Below, piece by piece: positions 23,000-30,435 of a stretch of DNA of 45,657 bases (position 1 is its first letter; the number at the start of each line of letters is the position of its first letter). The notes beneath the pieces are model-generated. The model was not told where the DNA came from, searched no databases, and saw only the letters and a list, made by a program, of their open reading frames with translations. Source of the stretch: an uncultured Anaerolineae bacterium. Lineage in GTDB: Bacteria > Chloroflexota > Anaerolineae > Anaerolineales > Villigracilaceae. The position numbers were made by a program, and so were the translations under genes. The stretch is taken from the NCBI GenBank assembly GCA_903822545.1, contig CAIJPN010000200.1, forward strand, positions 1-45,657. Direction: 5' to 3'.

Positions 23000-25900
23000 A
23001 AGTGTTTTTCGATGTGATTGGCCAGGTCTTGCAGGTGGATGGGTTTGCTCAGGTATTCATCTGCTCCGGCGGCCAGGCATCTTTCGCGGTCGCCGGGCAT
23101 GGCCAGGGCGGTGACGGCAATGACGGGCACGCTGGCCAGTTGATGGTTGGGGTGAGAGCGCAGGCGTTTGAGTGTTTCCAGACCGTCCATATCGGGCATC
23201 TGGATGTCGAGTAGCACGATGGCAGGCATGATCCCTGGTGCGCGATGGAGAAAATCTTGTCCGCTGCGGCAGGATATCACGTGAAAATTGCGGGTTTCGA
23301 GAAAATCACAAACGGTGATGATGTTGATTTCGTTGTCATCAACCACCATGACCGTGGGTTTGTAGGCCGAATTTGTGGCCGGCTGCTCGGTTTGAGCGCG
23401 CAATCCCAGTTTGTTTTGAACGCGTGACAGGGCTTCGCGCAGGTCTGGCAGGGTAAAAGGTTTGTTGATGCAGCCAAAAGCGCCCATTTCTGCTGCGCGG
23501 TGGCTATCGAGCACCAGCGAGGTTACGATGACGGGGATGTGACGGGTTTCCAGGTTGTTGCGCAATTGCGCCAGGGTGTCGATTTCCGGGCAATCGTTGG
23601 AATCGATGGCGAGTAAAATGAAATCTGGCTGGTACTGGAGGGCGGTTTCAATGGTTTTGTTGCTTCTCGCAACAGCAGACTGGATGTTGAGTTGTTTCAT
23701 GTAGTGGCTCAGCCGCTCTTCATCCACGTAATTGTCTTCCACAATCAGGGCGCGCTGGTTATGCGGTAGGGTTGTCGTGCTGGCGTTTTTTGTTTCAGGC
23801 GGGATGGTTGCCAGCACCACTGTGAAGCGGCTGCCCTGCCCGGGCGTGCTTTCTACCTGGATGCTGCCACCGTGCAGGTCTACCAGCCGCTGCACCAGCG
23901 CCAGCCCCAGCCCGGTGCCACCCTGTTGGCGGGTCAGGCTGCTATCCAATTGGACAAACGGCTGGAAGAGTTTTTTGAGATCTTCGGTGGAAATGCCGAT
24001 GCCGTGATCCCAAACTGTCAGGTGGATGAGCCGGGCTGCTTCATCGGTTGTTACTTCCAGCCCGAGTTTGCTTTTTTCGGGGCTGTATTTGACGGCGTTG
24101 CTAAGCAGGTTGACCAGAACCTGTTTCAGGCGGCGCATATCTCCATTTACATAAGCAGATTCTGGCTTCATCGAAAACTCAATCTGCTGCTGTTTCTTTT
24201 GGGCCATGCCTTGCACAAGCTGCAAACTGGCCTGGCAGGTATCACGTATCGAGCAGGGTTGAATTTGAAGGGCCAGTTTGCCCACGTTGATTTTGGAGAT
24301 GTCGAGGATGTCGTTGATCAGCTCCAGCAGGTGCCGGCCACTGTTTTCGATGTGAGAAAGGGCTTTGAGCTGGCGTGGGTTCAATTCTCCATAGGTGTTG
24401 AATTGCAGCGCTTCCGAAAGCCCCAGAATGCCGGTGAGCGGGGTGCGCAGTTCATGGCTCATGCTGGCCAGGAATTCATCTTTGATGCGCAAGGCGCGCT
24501 CCAGTTCCAGGTTGGCGCGGCGCAATACTTCTTCGGCCTGTTTGCGGGTGGAAATATCGCGGGTGATCACCAGGATTTGTTCGCTCTGTCCGAGTTTGAT
24601 CACGAAAATGCGGCTCTCCACATTGCGAACCATGTCGTCGCGGCATTTAATTGGATAATCTGCCGAAAAGAAATTTTCGCGGTTCTCGAGGGATTTTTTG
24701 AACCCCTCGCGGAAACTCTCTTTAATTTCTGGGGTTACCAGGCCGAGTTCTGTATCTGTTTTCCCAACCATTTCCTCGCCTGGGATTTTTGTCAGGTACT
24801 CATAGGCGCGGTTTACCCGCAAGAATTTGCCGCTGCGTTCCATCAGTGCGATGGCATCTGGCGCTTCCTCGAAGAGCAGTCGATTTTGCGCTTCGCTTTC
24901 ACCCAGGGCCATTTGGGCGTGTTTCTGTGCATCAATATTGACCGAATAGCCGATAATCTCAGATGGCTCGCCAGTATTGCCGTGAAGCAGGTTTAATCCC
25001 GAAGACATCCAAACATATTCGCCATCAGCCTTCCGGACGCGATTTTCCAGGGTGGCAAACCCGTTTTTTACCAGTTCCTGCAAGGCGTGCTCACTTGCTC
25101 CCAGATCGTTGGGGTGTATCTGACTCATCCACAGCCCTGGGTCTTCGATAAACTGCCAGGGTTCGTATCCCAAAATATTACGAACCGCTTCGCTGATGAA
25201 GGTCGGCTGCAACTGTTGACCCATGCGCGCGGTGAAAATCATGGCTGGTGTGTGGCTGAACATAAAGTTCAGGCGCGCTTCGGATGCGCGCAGGGCCTCT
25301 TCGATTTCTTTGCGCTCATTAATATCTTGCAGAATGCCAACCGACCCAATTGCCCGGCCCTGTTCATCCACCACCTGCACCGATGTGTCGGCCAGCCAGC
25401 GCTGCCGGCCATTTTTGCAACGGATCAGCAAATCACATCGCCAGACGATCTGGGGTTGGACCTGCCCGTTGCGCACCTGCTCGGCAGCCTCATTCAGGGT
25501 TAAATTGGACAATTCGCCGCGTGCGATGCCATCGATTGTGATGCTACTTAACAGGCCGGGGGTTAATTCTTCGGGGCGATAACCGGTAATGCGCTCGATG
25601 CCTTCGTCTATGAAGGTATAGCAGTCTGAGAGATAATCTCGGCTGTAGGGGATTGCATCAGCTGCGGCAATGGTTTTGCGATAACGCTGCTCACTTTCGC
25701 GAAGGGCACGCTCAGCTTGCTTGATTTCGGTTATATCCAGCATGGTGGCGCGGCTCATGACAAAGTTGCCCTGTTCATCATAGATCGCAGTCGAGTTAAC
25801 CAGTGCCGGGAAGGTGGAACCATCTTTGCGAATGAATTCCATTTCAATATCTTTCAGGCTGCTGGTTTGCTTGAAGTGGGCAAAATTGCTCGCAAAGGTG

Positions 25901-26934
25901 ATCCGGCTTTTGCGGGTGATAAAGTTGATCAGGGGCTGTCCAAGCATTTCCTCGCGGGTGTAGCCCAGCCAGGTCAATTCTGTTTGGTTCACCCTGGCAA
26001 TATTGCCATTGGCATCCAGCGAATGATAGCCGGTGGGCGCATTATCATACAAATCCTGCACTTCAGCCGTACGCTGCTGCACATGTTGTTCCAGTGAGCG
26101 GTTCAATTCGAGCAGGTTGTTCTGGGTGATCTTGAGTTCGGTAATGTCGGTGGCTGTGATCATGGCCATGGTGGCATTGCCACTGGCATCATGGACCGGT
26201 AAAACACTGGTTCGATACCAGTTGGCCCCGGTGGTGGTTTCGGTTGTCAGGCCCTGTTTGCTGGAGATGACTTGTCGTGTCCAGCCCAGGTAACGGTCGG
26301 CGATTGGTTTGGGCAGCAGTTCCTGCAGGCTTTTGCCTATCACCGCCGCAGCTGGTTTGGATTGGTAGCGGGCTGCTTTTTCGTTGGCGAATTGGCAATA
26401 GCCATTCCAATCCAGCACCGTGATCATGGCATCGGTGGCCTCCATCAGGGTGCGATACAGCTCCTCGTTGCGGCGCAGATCTGCATCTGCGCGTTTGTGC
26501 TCGCTGATATCGCGCACAATGGCCCACATACTTTCGGGTTGGCCGTGCTCATCGCGCACTAAGAAAGCATGCAGGTTGATCGGGAAGATGCTGCCATCTT
26601 TGCGGCGGTATTCCTTTTCATACAAATCTGAAAATCCACGCGCCATCACCTGGGTGCGGATGATTTCCATTTCGATGGCGTGCCATTTTTCGGGGGTCAG
26701 GTCCTGGTAAGTCAGTTTGTCCAGCTCTTCATCCGAATACCCCAACATTTTTCGGTAAGCTTCATTGCGGTCGAGCAATTTCCCATCCAGTGAAACACGC
26801 ACAAAACCATCGCTGGTGTTATCGTATAAGTACCGATAATAACCAATCTGTTTTTGGGATCGTTCTAATTCTGCGATGCGTTGGTTGGCGGCATCCAGCA
26901 TGATTTGTAGTTGGCTGGTGTTTTTTCTTGACAT
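22996..26934 (-). CDS. Hybrid histidine kinase, six PAS domains and two receiver domains
   Basis: 1312 residues from ATG 26934, with TGGAG 6 nt upstream; the longer frame to 27015 lacks support. After a coiled coil, six PAS/PAC units lie at about 32-148, 160-270, 293-407, 415-545, 552-672 and 684-797. HisKA follows with His827 in SHELRTP, then an ATPase domain with NLLSNAVKYSP, DHGIG and GGTGLGLALV. Receiver 1 (about 1060-1175) has lost the phosphoacceptor: FILLAIDSND has Ala1109 where Asp is expected. Receiver 2 (about 1193-1312) is canonical with VVDD, Asp1243 in LLDIQMPDMDG and SKPI. There is no membrane segment, so it is a cytoplasmic sensor. No separate output regulator is adjacent; DUF4037 is coupled downstream. 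Confidence 0.95.
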   Translation of the reverse strand: MSRKNTSQLQIMLDAANQRIAELERSQKQIGYYRYLYDNTSDGFVRVSLDGKLLDRNEAYRKMLGYSDEELDKLTYQDLTPEKWHAIEMEIIRTQVMARGFSDLYEKEYRRKDGSIFPINLHAFLVRDEHGQPESMWAIVRDISEHKRADADLRRNEELYRTLMEATDAMITVLDWNGYCQFANEKAARYQSKPAAAVIGKSLQELLPKPIADRYLGWTRQVISSKQGLTTETTTGANWYRTSVLPVHDASGNATMAMITATDITELKITQNNLLELNRSLEQHVQQRTAEVQDLYDNAPTGYHSLDANGNIARVNQTELTWLGYTREEMLGQPLINFITRKSRITFASNFAHFKQTSSLKDIEMEFIRKDGSTFPALVNSTAIYDEQGNFVMSRATMLDITEIKQAERALRESEQRYRKTIAAADAIPYSRDYLSDCYTFIDEGIERITGYRPEELTPGLLSSITIDGIARGELSNLTLNEAAEQVRNGQVQPQIVWRCDLLIRCKNGRQRWLADTSVQVVDEQGRAIGSVGILQDINERKEIEEALRASEARLNFMFSHTPAMIFTARMGQQLQPTFISEAVRNILGYEPWQFIEDPGLWMSQIHPNDLGASEHALQELVKNGFATLENRVRKADGEYVWMSSGLNLLHGNTGEPSEIIGYSVNIDAQKHAQMALGESEAQNRLLFEEAPDAIALMERSGKFLRVNRAYEYLTKIPGEEMVGKTDTELGLVTPEIKESFREGFKKSLENRENFFSADYPIKCRDDMVRNVESRIFVIKLGQSEQILVITRDISTRKQAEEVLRRANLELERALRIKDEFLASMSHELRTPLTGILGLSEALQFNTYGELNPRQLKALSHIENSGRHLLELINDILDISKINVGKLALQIQPCSIRDTCQASLQLVQGMAQKKQQQIEFSMKPESAYVNGDMRRLKQVLVNLLSNAVKYSPEKSKLGLEVTTDEAARLIHLTVWDHGIGISTEDLKKLFQPFVQLDSSLTRQQGGTGLGLALVQRLVDLHGGSIQVESTPGQGSRFTVVLATIPPETKNASTTTLPHNQRALIVEDNYVDEERLSHYMKQLNIQSAVARSNKTIETALQYQPDFILLAIDSNDCPEIDTLAQLRNNLETRHIPVIVTSLVLDSHRAAEMGAFGCINKPFTLPDLREALSRVQNKLGLRAQTEQPATNSAYKPTVMVVDDNEINIITVCDFLETRNFHVISCRSGQDFLHRAPGIMPAIVLLDIQMPDMDGLETLKRLRSHPNHQLASVPVIAVTALAMPGDRERCLAAGADEYLSKPIHLQDLANHIEKHL

Positions 26935-27024
26935 TAGATACTCCAGGCGCGGCTTTGGTGTGAGATGGAAATGCTCATGAGGATGCAACCTTGCATAAGG
27001 CCTGGGCAATCTCATACCCTTAAT

Positions 27025-27035
27025 ATAATAGCAAA
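27025..27035 (-). promoter_or_regulatory. Extended -10 promoter of the hybrid histidine kinase
   Basis: TTTGCTATTAT (27035..27025), an extended -10 (TGn before TATTAT), lies about 90 nt upstream of the ATG. A second copy of the motif, TTTGCTATAAA (27080..27070), is 45 nt further up. The intergenic stretch 26935-27188 holds these and no gene. Confidence 0.45.
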
Positions 27036-27188
27036 GAATTAATGCCAGGGTGGGGTTTTATACCTACTTTTTATAGCAAACCCATTAAAAATAAAGATTC
27101 TTTGGGGTTGAACCTGATGGTTTCGCATGAGAATTAGTATGGCGCATTTCCAATTGTGGGGTAGGCTGCCAATTTGCCCAATGGTGGC

Positions 27189-29045
27189 CTACTGCGATTT
27201 GCGCCGCAGTGCCAGCATCGTAATATCATCGAACTGTTTGGCACCTTCGGCAAAGTGCTCCACTTGTGCCCGGATCATTTTCAATACTGTCGAGAGATTC
27301 TGCGCACCTACCAGCATTGGGATGACCGCATGCTGGCTGAAATACTCCCCGCTGGGGTTGGTGGTATCGGTCAACCCGTCAGTGTAAGCGAAAAGCAAAT
27401 CACCCGGTTCCAGCCTGATTTCTTGCACGGTATATTCAGCGTTCAGGAGTGCGCCAACGGCCGGGCCGGTCAGCGCCAGGGTGCGTACCAGGCCGCTGTG
27501 ATTGATCAGCATTGGGGGCAGGTGTCCGCCGTTGATGTAAGTCAGCACGCCGGTATCCGCATCCAAAATCCCAAAGAAGATGGTGGCGAACATGCCGGTT
27601 TTGCTGTGAGTCTCGGCAATATAATCATTGGTCAGTGAGATGGCGTTCTTCAGGCGCGCGGCTGGGGCGGTCTCGCCTGCGCGTTCATGCTCGAAGAAGT
27701 CGATGCTGGAAACGGCGCGCAGCAGGCTGCGGAACAGCGTCATGAACAGGGCTGCGCCCAGGCCTTTATCGCATACATCGGCGATGACCAGGCCGATTTT
27801 GCCGTCTGGCAGTTCAAAAGCATCGTAAAAATCCCCGGCTACTTCGCGCGCCATTTTCAGCCGGGCAGCCAGTTCCCAGCCGGGCGGCTGCGGCAGCGTT
27901 TCGGGCAGGAAACTCTCCTGGATGTTGCGCCCGATCTCAAATTCGTGTTCCAACGCCTTGCGATAGAGTTCTTCCTGCTCCCACAGACGCGCATTTTCGA
28001 GCGCCACGCTCATTGATGCCGCGAAAGTTTGCAGCAGCCGTACATCCGACTCGATGAAAGCGTTTTCCTGGTCGACATTTTGCAGGCTTAAAATCCCGGT
28101 CACTTTCCCATTGACCAGCATCGGCACGCCCAGCCAGGATTTCGGTGTGATTGTCCCGGGCAGTGTGGGCTGGCCAAACTTTGCGGCCTGCTGGGCCACG
28201 TTGGAGTTGACCAGCAGCGGCTGCCCGGTCTGGATGATGCGGGCGCGAAACCCGCCGGGTGGGTGGCTGCCAGGTGAATAGACCCGTTCACCGCGCTCGA
28301 TGGCGTAGCGGTGCTCCACCGTGTTGGTTTGCGGGTCATACGGCGAAATCATCACAACCTGGGCGTTGAAAATATCGCGGATTTTGTCACCCACCAGGTC
28401 GAAAATATCCTGTACTTTCAGGCGTTCTGCCAGTCCTTGCTGGACGCTGTTGAGAATTTGCAATTCTTCGGAACGCTGGCGGGTTTCATCTAACAGGCGC
28501 GCGTTTTCAATCGCCAGGCTCATCGCCCCAGACAGGGTTTCTAAAAGGCGCGCATCAGCCTGGCTGAATGCATTTTCCTGGTCTATGCTGAACAGGTTGA
28601 TCGCCCCGTGGATTTTCCCTTCATGCCACAGCGGAACTGTCAGTGATGAAACAGGCAGTTCCCCTGCCGGGGGCTGGAACCCGGGATCAATCCGGCGCAA
28701 AAGCTCGGGCAGGTTCCCCAGGTTTGAAGTTTCGCCGTTTTCGATGAATCTTTGCCACAAAATTGAGATGGGAACAGGTCCGACATGCAATCGCTGGCCT
28801 TTTTCCAGCACATAATGGCGGATGATCAAGTTATAGCGCATATCAAACGTGACAATTTGAAGGCCCTGGGCATCAAAAACCTCGCGGATTTTATCCCCAA
28901 CCATATCGACAATCGCCTGGAAATCCAATTGGGATACAAACCCCATTTGTACGCGGTTAAGGATCGCCAGCTCGGCTTCGCGCTGGCGCAATGCTTGCCT
29001 TAATTGCGTGACTTCGTTGTTATCCTTATCCTTTTTTCCTGGCAT
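27189..29045 (-). CDS. GAF-GAF-SpoIIE/PP2C phosphatase
   Basis: 618 residues. A short coiled coil (10-32) precedes two GAF domains at about 38-185 and 205-355, both ending in MSLAIENARL or MSVALENARL. The PP2C-type phosphatase occupies about 370-615: REVAGDFYDAF (Asp405), IADVCDKGLGAALFM (Asp423, Asp426), YINGGHLPPML, FAYTDGLTDTTNPSGEYF and DDITMLAL. All metal-binding aspartates of the SpoIIE/RsbU group appear present. Such proteins dephosphorylate anti-sigma antagonists in partner-switching cascades, with GAF domains sensing small ligands. No anti-sigma kinase or antagonist is in the window. It could also counter the Ser/Thr kinases upstream, but that is only inference. Confidence 0.94.
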   Translation of the reverse strand: MPGKKDKDNNEVTQLRQALRQREAELAILNRVQMGFVSQLDFQAIVDMVGDKIREVFDAQGLQIVTFDMRYNLIIRHYVLEKGQRLHVGPVPISILWQRFIENGETSNLGNLPELLRRIDPGFQPPAGELPVSSLTVPLWHEGKIHGAINLFSIDQENAFSQADARLLETLSGAMSLAIENARLLDETRQRSEELQILNSVQQGLAERLKVQDIFDLVGDKIRDIFNAQVVMISPYDPQTNTVEHRYAIERGERVYSPGSHPPGGFRARIIQTGQPLLVNSNVAQQAAKFGQPTLPGTITPKSWLGVPMLVNGKVTGILSLQNVDQENAFIESDVRLLQTFAASMSVALENARLWEQEELYRKALEHEFEIGRNIQESFLPETLPQPPGWELAARLKMAREVAGDFYDAFELPDGKIGLVIADVCDKGLGAALFMTLFRSLLRAVSSIDFFEHERAGETAPAARLKNAISLTNDYIAETHSKTGMFATIFFGILDADTGVLTYINGGHLPPMLINHSGLVRTLALTGPAVGALLNAEYTVQEIRLEPGDLLFAYTDGLTDTTNPSGEYFSQHAVIPMLVGAQNLSTVLKMIRAQVEHFAEGAKQFDDITMLALRRKSQ

Positions 29046-29077
29046 AAGCGCACATCCTTGTAAAAGAAACGTTCCTC

Positions 29078-29105
29078 AAAATAGCAATTCCGCGAAGAAT
29101 ATCAA
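29078..29105 (-). promoter_or_regulatory. Promoter of the SpoIIE-type gene
   Basis: TTGATA at 29105..29100 and TATTTT at 29083..29078, spacing 16, with TGC before the -10 (extended -10). It is 33 nt upstream of the ATG. Confidence 0.5.
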
Positions 29106-29178
29106 CCCCCAAATATCTTTGAGATTGTTTTGCACAATGTTTGTATCATGGTTTTTCCCTGCAACCGTATGATCAGGC

Positions 29179-30429
29179 CTACAACTCCATCAGGTTGCCA
29201 ACCAGGTTTTCCAGCTTCGCGGCCAGCGACTCGCGGCTGAAATGTTCTTCCAGGGATCGGCGGCCAGCCAGCCCCATCTGCCGGGCAGCGGAGGGGTCGG
29301 CGGCCAGTTTCAGCGTGGCAGCAGCCAGGGCGCGGGCATCACCTGGGGCAGCGAAAATGCCACAACCCGCCGCATCCACCACCTCGCGGATCACGCCATC
29401 GATGGCAAGCACCACAGGACGGCCAGCAGCCATATAATCAAAAACCTTGTTCGGGTAAGTGGTTTTATACTCATCGATCGGCTTCAAAATCGCAATACAG
29501 GCATCCGCCCCGGCCAGCACCCCGGCCATCCCGCTCTTGGGCACCGGCGGCAGGAACAGCACATTCGCCAGCCCCATTTCGGCGGCCCTGGCCTGCAAAT
29601 TGGCCTTCTCCTTGCCATCACCCACCAGCACAAACACAATTTCGGGCTGGTCAGCCAGCAGGCGCGCCGCCTCCAGCACCACATCCAGGTCATTGGAAAT
29701 CCCGTGCGCCCCGGCATACAGCGCCACAAACTTATTTTGGATGGAAAAATCAGCCTTGAACTGGTCACCGTTATCAAGCGGATCAAACATCCCGGGGTCG
29801 GCCCCGTTTGGAATCAGCTCCACGCGCTTCGCGCCCCGCCCCCGCACATGACTCACGTACGCCGGGCTGTTAACCATCATCCAATCAGCGTGGCGGTACA
29901 AAAAGCGTTCCAGCCACAAAGAGAGTTTGATCAGCAGCGGGCTTTTCAACACCCCCACCGCGATAGCAAAATCCGGCCACAGATCGCGCACCTCGAACAG
30001 GAACTTCGCCCCTTTAAGTCGCGCCAGCGCCCAGGCCGTCACCCCCTGGAAAATCGGCGGCGACGTGCCCCAGACCACATCCACCTCCCGCACTTTTAAC
30101 CCGGCAAAAAAGGATGAAATCATGAACGAGAAAAACGCCATCAGCCGGTGGAAGAACGATTTGTGGTGGGCAGAGTAGACCGAGGGGCGAATTACCCTCA
30201 TGCCCTCCTTCACCCCCAGCCCATCTCCCGATGGGAGATGGGAACGCTCCCATCCCCCCTCGGGGGAGGGGCTGGGGGTGAGGGATGTTCCCGTCAGGTA
30301 ACTTACCGGGCTGGCAATCACTGTAACTTTGTGGCCCTTTGAGACGAGAAAACGCGCCAGCTCGTGGTGGCGCGTCCCGCCGGGTTCGTCAAGCGCGGCA
30401 AAAGCCTGGTGGATGAGCAAAATGTGCAT
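29179..30429 (-). CDS. Glycosyltransferase family 4 (WcaI-like) with in-frame repeat insert
   Basis: 416 residues. N-terminal Rossmann half: MHILLIHQAFAALDEPGGTRHHELA and VIASPVSYLTG (38-47). The C-terminal GT-B half shows VELIPNGAD, FVALYAGAHG, FVLVGDGKEK and TYPNKVFDYMAAGRPVV. Such retaining transferases add sugars to cell-surface polysaccharides at the cytoplasmic membrane face. Residues about 48-76 (beginning TSLTPSPSPEGG) are encoded by a GC-rich palindromic element and interrupt the segment between SYLTG and RVIRP; the reading frame stays open. The gene begins 6 nt after the heparinase-like stop with no clear ribosome site, so coupling is likely. Confidence 0.9.
   Translation of the reverse strand: MHILLIHQAFAALDEPGGTRHHELARFLVSKGHKVTVIASPVSYLTGTSLTPSPSPEGGWERSHLPSGDGLGVKEGMRVIRPSVYSAHHKSFFHRLMAFFSFMISSFFAGLKVREVDVVWGTSPPIFQGVTAWALARLKGAKFLFEVRDLWPDFAIAVGVLKSPLLIKLSLWLERFLYRHADWMMVNSPAYVSHVRGRGAKRVELIPNGADPGMFDPLDNGDQFKADFSIQNKFVALYAGAHGISNDLDVVLEAARLLADQPEIVFVLVGDGKEKANLQARAAEMGLANVLFLPPVPKSGMAGVLAGADACIAILKPIDEYKTTYPNKVFDYMAAGRPVVLAIDGVIREVVDAAGCGIFAAPGDARALAAATLKLAADPSAARQMGLAGRRSLEEHFSRESLAAKLENLVGNLMEL
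30206..30286. repeat. In-frame GC-rich palindromic element inside the GT4 gene
   Basis: Outer arms CACCCCCAGCC (30211-30221) and GGCTGGGGGTG (30270-30280) match perfectly; inside are a hairpin CATCTCCC-GAT-GGGAGATG (30222-30240) and a second CCCCC-TC-GGGGG (30255-30266). The fold is clover-like. The same CCCTCACCCC(C)A.CCCCTC core occurs in the element at 45331-45470. Confidence 0.8.
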
Positions 30430-30435
30430 AGGGGG

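Noticed and set aside
23872-24996. Long open frame (374 codons) on the plus strand
   Set aside because: It lies wholly antisense to the hybrid histidine kinase, has no recognisable domain and no ribosome site; it is a shadow of codon bias.
27161-27192. Possible terminator hairpin GTAGGC/GCCTAC after the SpoIIE-type gene
   Set aside because: The stem is only six pairs with a long loop, overlaps the stop codon and has no U-run.
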